The notes under the pieces are model-generated. The model was not told the origin of the DNA. It searched no databases and worked only from the letters and a program-made list of their open reading frames with translations. A program made the translations under genes and the position numbers. From contig NZ_LNXY01000027.1 of the NCBI RefSeq assembly GCF_001467585.1, positions 539,332 through 603,331 of the forward strand: a stretch of 64,000 nt of DNA, given 5' to 3'. Origin of the DNA: Legionella drozanskii LLAP-1 (lineage in GTDB: Bacteria > Pseudomonadota > Gammaproteobacteria > Legionellales > Legionellaceae). Each line of letters opens with the position of its first letter. The first letter of the stretch is position 1. Shown piece by piece: positions 9,295-16,822 of this stretch.

Positions 9295-10077
9295 ATGCGA
9301 TTAATTGCTACTCTTTCAATCTTAATAGGATCCTTACTGCTTTCTGCCTGCATTCATAAAGGCACTAACCCTGTTGATCCTTACGAGTCAATTAACCGAA
9401 ATATTCACAATTTTAACATGGCATTTGATGCAACCATGTTAAAACCGCCTGCTAAGTTTTATAAAAAAGTCGTTCCTTCTCCTCTCCGTAGGGGTATTAA
9501 CAACATGTATAACAACGTATATATGTTGCCCACTGTAGCCTCTGATGTTTTTCAGGGCCAGTTTAATCTAGCAGTCAAAGACAGTTGGCGTTTTCTAATC
9601 AATTCTACTATCGGAATTGCGGGTTTCTTTGATGTAGCCGATAAAGGTTTCAGCTTACCACCTCATTACAATGATTTCGGCTTAACTTTTGCTAAATGGG
9701 GAAATAAAAACTCAGCTTATATCGTTATCCCATTCTTAGGTCCAAGCACGATTCGTGATGGGCTAGGCTTACCCCTTGATTATCTCTTTACTCCCTATCC
9801 TTATCTGCCTAGTGGAGTAGCTATCTATTCCATTGCTGGATTAAGATACGTAGATCTACGCTCACAATTGCTTGAGGCTGAACCACTTATGGAGCAAGCC
9901 ATTGATAAATATTCATTTATCCGAGATGCCTACTTACAACATCGTAATTTCTTAATTACGGGTGAGCAAGCAGACACCGATGCTTCATTATATGTCGACG
10001 GGGATGATGTTAATGGGTATGTGGATGAGGAAAACCCCGCCACGAAAAAACCAGTTATACAAGCTAAGGCGAAATAG
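9295..10077 (+). CDS. mlaA: MlaA/VacJ-family outer-membrane lipoprotein
   Basis: An outer-membrane component of the Mla system, which removes mislocalised phospholipids from the outer leaflet. The N-terminus is a lipoprotein signal with lipobox LSAC, giving acylated Cys19. The VacJ core is clear (DPYESINRNIHNFN, NNVYMLPT, RFLINSTIGIAGFFD, DFGLTFAKWG, PFLGPSTIRDGLG). The tail after about residue 225 is acidic and low-complexity. Its usual partner OmpC/F cannot be seen here, and the mlaBCDEF genes are not in the window. Confidence 0.94.
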   Translation: MRLIATLSILIGSLLLSACIHKGTNPVDPYESINRNIHNFNMAFDATMLKPPAKFYKKVVPSPLRRGINNMYNNVYMLPTVASDVFQGQFNLAVKDSWRFLINSTIGIAGFFDVADKGFSLPPHYNDFGLTFAKWGNKNSAYIVIPFLGPSTIRDGLGLPLDYLFTPYPYLPSGVAIYSIAGLRYVDLRSQLLEAEPLMEQAIDKYSFIRDAYLQHRNFLITGEQADTDASLYVDGDDVNGYVDEENPATKKPVIQAKAK

Positions 10078-10108
10078 TTTTTCATGAACACGATTTAGTA
10101 TAATAGAC

Positions 10109-10564
10109 ATGTTGCATATTGCGTTACATCAACCAGAAATCCCGCCTAATACAGGAAATATCATTCGTTTGTGCGCTAACACTGGCGCACAATTGCATCT
10201 AATCCACCCTTTAGGATTTACTCTTGACGATAAGCGTATGCGTCGTGCAGGGCTAGATTATCATGAATGGGCCAATGTTGTTCATTATTCAAATGATCAA
10301 GATTTTATAGAGAAGAACCAACAAAGGCGGATTTTTGCCTGTTCGACAAAAGGGCAAAAAAATTATAACGACATTTCTTATCAAGACGAAGATATGTTGC
10401 TTTTTGGCGCCGAAACTCGCGGGTTACCTGTCGAATTAAGAGAAGGCTACACTGCGATTCGCATTCCGATGTGCCCTAATAATCGCAGCCTGAATTTATC
10501 AAATTCTGTAGCCATTATACTTTTTGAAGCTTGGCGACAGATTGATTTTATTGGCAGTGTTTGA
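10109..10564 (+). CDS. trmL: tRNA (cytidine(34)-2'-O)-methyltransferase
   Basis: A SPOUT-fold methyltransferase that 2'-O-methylates the wobble base of tRNA-Leu isoacceptors using S-adenosylmethionine. Its 151 residues, N-terminal MLHIALHQPEIPPNTGNIIRLC pattern, LFGAETRGLP loop and C-terminal knot region IPMCPNNRSLNLSNSVAI are characteristic. It lies 31 nt after mlaA on the same strand. Confidence 0.95.
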   Translation: MLHIALHQPEIPPNTGNIIRLCANTGAQLHLIHPLGFTLDDKRMRRAGLDYHEWANVVHYSNDQDFIEKNQQRRIFACSTKGQKNYNDISYQDEDMLLFGAETRGLPVELREGYTAIRIPMCPNNRSLNLSNSVAIILFEAWRQIDFIGSV

Positions 10565-10650
10565 ATCGTCATATTATAAAAGGGCAGTGAAACGAATTCC
10601 CGTGGCTTCAACGCAGGATCTATTTTAAAGGGAGCTAATCTAGATCCATG

Positions 10651-10676
10651 GACCTCGCAGTCACCACCGCGAGGTT
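10651..10676. repeat. GC-rich palindromic repeat, copy 1
   Basis: An inverted repeat with perfect arms ACCTCGC and GCGAGGT around a 10-nt centre, lying between the convergent trmL and 348-aa genes. On the minus strand it reads CGCGG-T-GGTGAC-T-GCG-A-GGT, closely matching a second copy at 14201-14222. It may act as a terminator or be a dispersed repeat. Confidence 0.55.
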
Positions 10677-10707
10677 CTCTTGGCTGGAGGAAAGAACCGC
10701 TCATCAA

Positions 10708-11754
10708 TTACGCTGTAAACGGCAAATTGGGAACTATTCCATCTATTGCCTGTTGATATGCAGCTTCTTTTGAAAAAAAAGTGCGATAAAAAGGTTTTAA
10801 ACCTACGCTTAAAATATCGGTGAGTTTCTGATTAAAATCTCTTTCATGCCAATCTGCCCCATTCAAAGCACAAATTTCTAAAACTCCAGCGATCATTTCT
10901 CTATCTTTGCAATCAAACAATTTCTTACCTTGAAGTTCTTGACACAATACATGCAATGCTTGATATCGATTGATTAATTTTTGTTGTTTGCTAGTAGGCT
11001 CATCGGGTGAGACAACCTCTCCTTTCTCAGTCACTTTTATCTCTTCTAACATTAACTTATTTTGCAAACGCAATTTAAAACTCGTTACATTTTCTTTCAA
11101 AGCGCTTACGTTTTCAAAAGCTTGCACTAAAGGACAAAAAAAGTTAACCGCATCGGCATGCAATTTCAGCTGGATTTGCTGCACGCACCTGCGGAAATTT
11201 TCAAAAACATTGTCGCTCATAGCCGCTATGCTTTCTAATAACTCAAACTCATTCATTGGGATGGTCATCACGACCATCCATCCAGGCTGATTCATATTCC
11301 TTTCTACAAGCTTGGAAAAATCGGAGGTATCTTGAAGAAAACTTACAAATTGAGTTGAATCGCTAATAGAAGTTATATCAATGGTCGTTTGAAAATTCAC
11401 ATCCATCTTAATTGCTAAAACAATGTTGATTAGGGCAAGAAAAGTAGTAAGGGTATAGCCTATTTCGCCATAAGCAAGTGAGCGATGATATTGGATGTAG
11501 TTATATAAAAAATTAATTGGCAAGATATCCTTTTCACAGATATCGGTCTTGCTTAGCTCGTAGGCCCCCAGTTGAACTAGTTCATCTGCACCAAGAACCT
11601 TCTTCATCTGTTCGTATTTTTGATTTATAAAACGAGACAACTCCAGAGCCTTAAAATAATCTCCCTCTCTTAACGCATCAACAAACTCCTGGGCACCGTC
11701 CATCTTTCGTCCTTGATCTCGGTCAGTTTGATCCCAGTATATCGATAAACTCAT
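10708..11754 (-). CDS. Uncharacterised 348-aa protein
   Basis: No family recognised. The protein is soluble and mostly helical in appearance, with one moderately hydrophobic stretch at about residues 99-118 (TLTTFLALINIVLAIKM) that may be buried or a single membrane segment. There is no signal peptide. The middle and C-terminal parts are rich in charged helices (about 215-270). It stands alone between convergent trmL and a divergent 76-aa ORF. In a Legionella setting an unmatched protein like this could be a type IV substrate, but the C-terminus shows no obvious glutamate block, so that is only a possibility. Confidence 0.7.
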   Translation of the reverse strand: MSLSIYWDQTDRDQGRKMDGAQEFVDALREGDYFKALELSRFINQKYEQMKKVLGADELVQLGAYELSKTDICEKDILPINFLYNYIQYHRSLAYGEIGYTLTTFLALINIVLAIKMDVNFQTTIDITSISDSTQFVSFLQDTSDFSKLVERNMNQPGWMVVMTIPMNEFELLESIAAMSDNVFENFRRCVQQIQLKLHADAVNFFCPLVQAFENVSALKENVTSFKLRLQNKLMLEEIKVTEKGEVVSPDEPTSKQQKLINRYQALHVLCQELQGKKLFDCKDREMIAGVLEICALNGADWHERDFNQKLTDILSVGLKPFYRTFFSKEAAYQQAIDGIVPNLPFTA

Positions 11755-11870
11755 TTTAATCGCAAAAAAAAATTAAGACCTGAGCATTTACCAAGAAATT
11801 TTTAGATTTAATCTATTTAATATCCTATTCTTATAGTGAATGAATCAAAAAATTATGAGAGAAAATAATC

Positions 11871-12101
11871 ATGCCGGAATATAGTTATAGGGGATTTCAG
11901 ATTTCCTATGAGATAAATTCGTCTAAAAATCGTTTATACAAAGCGGATGGGAAAGTGATTAAGCAAGGAAAAGAACAATCTTCCGCACCACAAAAATTTC
12001 ATACGGAACATTTTAGTGAAAAAGGTGCAAAGATAGAGATTAAAAAATTAATTGAAAATTATGTAGATTTTGAATGGGAAGAGTTCCATGAAATGCATTG
12101 A
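11871..12101 (+). CDS. Small uncharacterised protein (76 aa)
   Basis: An ATG-initiated 76-codon frame whose composition (many Lys and Glu, aromatic clusters YSYRGF and FEWEEF) looks like a folded small protein rather than noise. No family is recognised. The ribosome site is weak (AGAG about 10 nt upstream). It is divergent from the 348-aa gene with a 116-nt AT-rich gap and ends before a hairpin at 12172-12209. Confidence 0.55.
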   Translation: MPEYSYRGFQISYEINSSKNRLYKADGKVIKQGKEQSSAPQKFHTEHFSEKGAKIEIKKLIENYVDFEWEEFHEMH

Positions 12102-12171
12102 GTAGGCTAGCTCTAGCCCATTCAAATTCGCGCAACAATGGGCGTTGTTTCATGTTAAATTTCCCGCAAAG

Positions 12172-12209
12172 AATGTAGCAGCTGTCTTGAAAAGACAATT
12201 GCTACATTT
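12172..12209. terminator. Hairpin between convergent genes, likely bidirectional terminator
   Basis: Arms ATGTAGCA...TGTCTT and AGACA...TGCTACAT pair around a GAAA loop with a small internal mismatch, between the 76-aa gene (+) and the YqjD-like gene (-). Only three T follow, so termination strength is uncertain. Confidence 0.55.
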
Positions 12210-12225
12210 GCAAGCTGGATACTAA

Positions 12226-12495
12226 TTATTTTCGCAAAAATAGTCGGCCTAATAGAAAACCAATCCCTGCAGCGACCGTTAAAGCTGATAGAGGGCTTTC
12301 ATGGACCTTTTGTACAACTTTATCCGAATGTTCTTTTATATTTCCATGCAAATGATCAAATTGGCTTCTGCCTTCGTCATATATTTGGCCACCCAATTTT
12401 TTAGCCTCTTGGTAGACATGATCAGCTTGCTCAGCAATTTCTTCTCGGTGGGAACTATATTGATTAAGTTTGGATTTATTAGGTTCAATGTTCAT
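12226..12495 (-). CDS. ElaB/YqjD/DUF883-family membrane-anchored protein
   Basis: An 89-residue protein with a charged helical N-terminal two-thirds and a single C-terminal membrane segment (LSALTVAAGIGFLLGRLFLRK). This is the layout of YqjD/ElaB proteins, which in E. coli anchor ribosomes to the inner membrane in stationary phase. The proline just before the membrane segment and the GIGFLLG core are typical. It lies 30 nt downstream of the phasin gene on the same strand. Confidence 0.82.
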   Translation of the reverse strand: MNIEPNKSKLNQYSSHREEIAEQADHVYQEAKKLGGQIYDEGRSQFDHLHGNIKEHSDKVVQKVHESPLSALTVAAGIGFLLGRLFLRK

Positions 12496-12525
12496 TTTAG
12501 TTTCCTTAAAATAAGATATAACTAA

Positions 12526-12861
12526 TCAATTCATTTTTCTCTTAGTCGTTTTTGGTTTCTTGCTCATGGCTGATTTAGCTTCCCGCATGGTTCGCTCAGC
12601 ATTTTCTCGAATTTCTGCGGTAGCAGAGAACAAATTTTTCTCTAAAATTTCAGTAGCCTCTTCTAAATAATCAAGCACTTTATGACCATTCTCTATAAAA
12701 ACACTTACTTGCTTTTCAAAAATATCTTGTGGCTGTCTTAACCGTGCCCATTCCTCAGGTTTAATATAGGACATACTTTGTACAGTCTTAATATTTAACT
12801 GAACCAATTCCTGCATAGGAATTTGAAGTCGTTTATAAGTATCTTTCATTTTATTTTGCAT
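12526..12861 (-). CDS. Phasin-family protein
   Basis: A roughly 111-residue helical protein resembling phasins, the amphipathic proteins that coat polyhydroxybutyrate granules. Core features are an N-terminal amphipathic helix with repeated Gln/Leu and a long charged helix around residues 55-95, ending in a Lys-rich tail. The frame opens at a TTG at 12882, but the ATG at 12861 has an AAGGAG ribosome site six bases upstream and is preferred. Legionella store PHB, which fits. It is probably co-transcribed with the YqjD-like gene. Confidence 0.75.
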   Translation of the reverse strand: MQNKMKDTYKRLQIPMQELVQLNIKTVQSMSYIKPEEWARLRQPQDIFEKQVSVFIENGHKVLDYLEEATEILEKNLFSATAEIRENAERTMREAKSAMSKKPKTTKRKMN

Positions 12862-13040
12862 GGCATTCTCCTTATGCTGCAACGCACAATATAAGTTTAG
12901 TTGTCTAATATCACCTTGTCCAATTTATTCGATGAACCGAAAAAAAAAAAAGAAATAACCGCTTTCACTTGACGCAACGAGGGATAATATTCCTATAATT
13001 TTTCTCGTAATATCAACTATTCAGACAGACGAGGTTAAGT

Positions 13041-13550
13041 ATGACGGAGCGATACACCTTTGCAGAGATTAATGAGCTAACTGCTGACCGCATCATAGAA
13101 CTGGGTGGAAAACCGATTAATCTTTATCGAATTTTAGCAAATCAACCTGAAATGTTGGATGCCTGGTTAGAGTTTGCCTATAGCATACGGTTTTTAGCGA
13201 AGACAGCACGACCGCTAAGAGAATTAATGATTTTAAGAACTGCACAACTACAGAATTCGGCTTACGAATGGTATCAACATAGAAAGATGGCCACTGCCGC
13301 TGGAGTCGATGAACATCAAGTTGCTGAATTACCTATGTGGCGTTCCTCTAATGCATTTAGCGCAAAAGAAAAAGCCGCCTTAAGCCTAACAGAGGCGATA
13401 GTACAAGGCCAGGTCAGTGATGACATTCATGCAGAAGCCGCACAGCATTTTACCCAAGCAGAAATGATTGAATTAGTAATGACGGCTAGTTTTTACTCGA
13501 TGGTGCCTCGAGTTTTATCCGCCTTAGCAGTAAAAATAGAAGGTAGATAA
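13041..13550 (+). CDS. Carboxymuconolactone decarboxylase / AhpD-like family protein
   Basis: A 169-residue all-helical protein of the CMD superfamily. The segment RELMILRTAQLQNSAYEWYQH aligns with the core that in AhpD carries a CxxC peroxidase motif. Here no cysteines are present at that position and the sequence is YEWYQH, as in the non-redox CMD subgroup. The role is therefore not predictable beyond the fold. A GACGAGG ribosome site precedes the ATG. Confidence 0.82.
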   Translation: MTERYTFAEINELTADRIIELGGKPINLYRILANQPEMLDAWLEFAYSIRFLAKTARPLRELMILRTAQLQNSAYEWYQHRKMATAAGVDEHQVAELPMWRSSNAFSAKEKAALSLTEAIVQGQVSDDIHAEAAQHFTQAEMIELVMTASFYSMVPRVLSALAVKIEGR

Positions 13551-13581
13551 TCAGGAGAAGTCGTCTTAAATCTATATTCCT

Positions 13582-13605
13582 GGACTCCCGCTTTCGCGGG
13601 AATCC
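13582..13605. repeat. Short palindromic repeat / hairpin between convergent genes
   Basis: Arms GGACTCCCGC and GCGGGAATCC surround a TTTC loop with one wobble pair. This CCCGC-TTTC-GCGGG type of unit occurs as a dispersed repeat in many bacterial genomes. Here it lies between the AhpD-like gene (+) and the lipoprotein gene (-), and could also terminate transcription. Confidence 0.55.
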
Positions 13606-13638
13606 AAGAATAACCTTGAACTACATTACTCAATGAGG

Positions 13639-14043
13639 TTATTCTAATCCAATTAATTTGGACGGGCAGCGATAAGCATTTCCTAAATTAGTTACGTTAG
13701 TTTGCTGAGAACCGCCACTCATGAAACCACCATGGCGATCAAATGATCCACTCATTGATCCGGTGACTCCTGCTCGATTAGTTACTAGTTGTATATAATT
13801 TGCACCTAATTTCACCGCTTTATTCTTAAGATCATTCATCGCACCTTCTTCTAGGTTACGATTGGAAGTAAATCCGCCGGTAAAGAAATTACCCTGGTTA
13901 CCGACCACTTGACCTAGATACTTGCATCCTTTAGGAACGGGATTAGGCGAAGCAATGATACGAGCTGCCTGCGGATCGGGAGGAATCGATGCGCAACCAC
14001 TGATAATAAGAGTAATCGCAGAGATAGAAAGTAATTTCTTCAT
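13639..14043 (-). CDS. DUF4156-like lipoprotein
   Basis: A small predicted lipoprotein with signal MKKLLSISAITLIISGC (lipobox ISGC) and a mature part of about 118 residues. GCKYLGQVVGNQG and LKNKAVKLGANYIQLV are the pattern seen in DUF4156 lipoproteins, which are of unknown function. The frame opens 11 codons further up at 14076. The ATG at 14043 starts the signal peptide directly and has an AAGG site 8 nt upstream. A Gly/Ser-rich loop lies at about residues 94-115. Confidence 0.82.
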   Translation of the reverse strand: MKKLLSISAITLIISGCASIPPDPQAARIIASPNPVPKGCKYLGQVVGNQGNFFTGGFTSNRNLEEGAMNDLKNKAVKLGANYIQLVTNRAGVTGSMSGSFDRHGGFMSGGSQQTNVTNLGNAYRCPSKLIGLE

Positions 14044-14200
14044 TTTTACAACCTTATTGTTAGATATTTTTTGCACACTAGAATCAAACTAGCATCAAGA
14101 TATTACTCTATTTTAAAACCAATAAACAGAACCTATTTATTCAATTTTACTAAGGAAGGTAGTAACTGTCATGAGATTCTGTCCTCCTGTCCAAGCGACT

Positions 14201-14222
14201 CTCCGCGGCGGTGACCGCGGGG
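14201..14222. repeat. GC-rich palindromic repeat, copy 2
   Basis: The arms CCGCGG and CCGCGG (self-complementary) flank CGGTGA. The unit CGCGG-C-GGTGAC-C-GCG-G-GGT matches the repeat at 10651-10676 except at transition positions. It lies just beyond the 3' end of the beta-helix gene, as copy 1 lies beyond the 348-aa gene. Confidence 0.55.
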
Positions 14223-14260
14223 TTGATTTGTTCAACAGAGCCACTTAAACAGTGGCACTC

Positions 14261-16483
14261 TTAACTTTTAACAGGAACAGGGCAGAAACTCAGACCTACA
14301 GCGCCTGGGATATTTGCTGGGTTGTAGACAGCAACATTATCATCTATATCCGCTTTATTGTTGGTAAATAAATTTAAAGCAAGACAAACCTGAGCTTGAT
14401 TCATGGTCAATGGTGTACCTGCTGAACCACCTATTAATATTGCTCCCCCGCGATCAGGCTCTCCCACTGAGGAACTTATAGCAATATTTCCTGTAAAAGC
14501 ATTACTAGAAATCTTAGCATTTCCAGAAAGATCAACAGCAATTGCTCCTCCTCCTGGTGCCATAGTGGTTACTGTACCACTGTTGTTATTACTAAATTGA
14601 TTAGCTATTTGGTTAAAGAAGAATAGAGGCGAGGAGGTACCCGCTGGTACTCCCACAATTGCATTATTTGCAAAAACATTATTTACAATTCGCGATTGTG
14701 TGGGCAGAGGAACACCAAATACAGAATTCCCAAAATTAGAGGAAAAAATTGCCCCGCCTTGCAATTGCGCTGCATTACCAGAAAAAGAAGATTGCGTTAC
14801 TGTTGTAGCGATGGAGTCCAAATAAATTGCTCCCCCAACACCCCCGAGATTGTGAGTAAATTCGCAGCCACTAATCAGTGCTTGTGAACCTGCATTGGGG
14901 AGTATTCCAAAAACATTGACCCCTCCTCCTCCAAATGCTGCGGCAAAATTATTTGCAAACTTTGAGCTTGTAACAGTTAAAAAATGAGGGCTACCATCAT
15001 CAAAAGGAACGTGGAAGAAAATGGCTCCGCCACCGAAACCTGTAGAAGTAGTTACATTTCGTGTAAAAATTGAATTAGATACTGATAAATTAGTATTAAT
15101 AGTACCAATGGCTCCGCCGCTAGAATCTGACTCAGGACCTAACAATGCATTATTATTGAAACTACAGGATGAAACAGTGAGGGCTGCAGAATCCTTACTT
15201 CGAATAGCTCCACCATTACGAAAAGCAGCATTTCCCTCAAATTGACTTGAACTAACGTTAAAGCTGGCACCAATCATAGCTGTCAAAGCCCCGCCACTTC
15301 CGCCCGGGAATAGAGCAACGTTATTAAAAAACTGTGAATAATTAATAGTTATTGAGGTACCAAAATCTACTGCTGCAGCAGCCCCTCCCCCTGAACTTAA
15401 AGCAAGAAGCACTCCTGCTAAGGTCTCTGTCACCGATGAGTTAACACCATCACTTGCATTCTGGTCAAAGAGCACTCTACTTAGTTCAACGGTTGAGCCA
15501 TAGCGAGCTAAAAGACCTCCACCTGCAGCATGCGCGAAATCTAAACTTAGGAGTACATTGTTCGTTCCCAAAACTCCTTGATCCGGGCCATTGGCGAATC
15601 CACCTCTGACAATCAAGCTATCAAGTTTAACATTCTTAGACCCTGAACCCGGAGGAATATCATCGCCAACCATAATCACATGCCAAACTCTATCGTTGCT
15701 AGGGGTATAGGGAGTCAGGCAATTGGAAGCCATATCACCACATAAAATTGTGGGATGAAGTAATCCATTTCTTTCTTCGCGTAAAGTTTCATTCCCGAGA
15801 AAACCTCCATAGATGGCCGTATCAGCTCCTATACGGAAAGTTCTTAGCTTAGGAGTATTAACTCCAAAAGCACCACCCACAACTCCTTGAACGGAATAGA
15901 CTTGAGTAGGTTTATACACCCCCCTTGCTACCCAAATTTCTACTGCACTCGCATTGAGCGCAGCAGCTTCTAGCGCGGATTGTAAATTATTAAATGCGGT
16001 AGCCCAACTCCTTCCATTACCATTTACAGCTAAACTTCCATTAACGAAGAGTCTTGTCGCCGCTGCTGTAGTGACGTTCAAGACATCTGAGGCGCTCGGT
16101 TGATAACACTGTAAAGGATTGCCTTGGCTGCAAACCACAGGACCTCCGGATAAATTATTTGGTATGTCGCTGCCATTCACTTGCAAAACTAAGGTACAGG
16201 ATTGTAAATACCCTAATGGAAAAGGGTTACCACAGATTCCGAATCCTGACGACATTTGGGTGATACCGGGAATCGGTTGCATGACTAAAGTATGTGATTT
16301 ATTTGATTGATTAGTTACGAGATACTTAATTGTTGCAGTTCCCGTTGGACTCAATGTAATTTTGGATGGAAAACTTGGATCTGGCGTAAATGTCCATAAA
16401 GGAACGCCAGCCTGAGCTACAGTGAAAAAATTCAAACTAATTAAACTAAGACCTAATAGAGGCAACAAACGCAATAATTTCAT
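14261..16483 (-). CDS. Secreted right-handed beta-helix protein with Pmp-like repeats
   Basis: A 740-residue exported protein: a signal peptide of about 25 residues ends at VAQA. An N-terminal region of about 120 residues resembles a choice-of-anchor or Ig-like domain (LSPTGTATIKYLVTNQS). A long beta-helix follows (about 150-730) with recurring FxxN and GGAI motifs, the repeat type of chlamydial polymorphic membrane proteins. At least six FxxN...GG(G)AI units are visible. No C-terminal autotransporter barrel or LPXTG-like anchor is seen, so how it reaches or stays on the surface is unclear. Its Gly/Ala/Asn/Ser-rich composition differs from its neighbours. Confidence 0.85.
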   Translation of the reverse strand: MKLLRLLPLLGLSLISLNFFTVAQAGVPLWTFTPDPSFPSKITLSPTGTATIKYLVTNQSNKSHTLVMQPIPGITQMSSGFGICGNPFPLGYLQSCTLVLQVNGSDIPNNLSGGPVVCSQGNPLQCYQPSASDVLNVTTAAATRLFVNGSLAVNGNGRSWATAFNNLQSALEAAALNASAVEIWVARGVYKPTQVYSVQGVVGGAFGVNTPKLRTFRIGADTAIYGGFLGNETLREERNGLLHPTILCGDMASNCLTPYTPSNDRVWHVIMVGDDIPPGSGSKNVKLDSLIVRGGFANGPDQGVLGTNNVLLSLDFAHAAGGGLLARYGSTVELSRVLFDQNASDGVNSSVTETLAGVLLALSSGGGAAAAVDFGTSITINYSQFFNNVALFPGGSGGALTAMIGASFNVSSSQFEGNAAFRNGGAIRSKDSAALTVSSCSFNNNALLGPESDSSGGAIGTINTNLSVSNSIFTRNVTTSTGFGGGAIFFHVPFDDGSPHFLTVTSSKFANNFAAAFGGGGVNVFGILPNAGSQALISGCEFTHNLGGVGGAIYLDSIATTVTQSSFSGNAAQLQGGAIFSSNFGNSVFGVPLPTQSRIVNNVFANNAIVGVPAGTSSPLFFFNQIANQFSNNNSGTVTTMAPGGGAIAVDLSGNAKISSNAFTGNIAISSSVGEPDRGGAILIGGSAGTPLTMNQAQVCLALNLFTNNKADIDDNVAVYNPANIPGAVGLSFCPVPVKS

Positions 16484-16822
16484 AATGTATCCCTACGCGA
16501 CATTTCAGGCCGCAAACCTTAACCGGCTCTACAGAGGTGAAAATGGTAAAGCATCTAAACATAGAAAGTTATATATATCAATACCATTAACTTTAGTTTT
16601 ACCGCCCAGTTCAGGGTAAGAAAAAGTATTACTTCTTTTGATAGAAAACAAAGTTAAGCACTATAGAAACTCCCAAACAGCAAGTGGAGGAGACAGTTAC
16701 CAAACACTCCTTCGCGGGCCAAGAAAAATCCCTCCGGATATCTCGGTTTCTTTGATCAGGGGAACGTCTCAAAGCGGGCCTTTTGAATTCAGCTATCAAT
16801 TTAGGTTCTTAAAATGAAAGCA
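16484..16822. other. Intergenic region between ligD and the beta-helix gene
   Basis: About 340 bases without a credible gene. It contains the minus-strand promoter region of the beta-helix gene and the 3' end of the gshA-gshB-ligD run. No T-tailed hairpin was found after ligD. The short CDS-like frames here have no ribosome site. Confidence 0.4.

Noticed and set aside
10447..10707. Minus-strand 86-codon frame beside trmL
   Set aside because: Half of it is antisense to trmL and the rest is the palindromic repeat at 10651-10676; no ribosome site.
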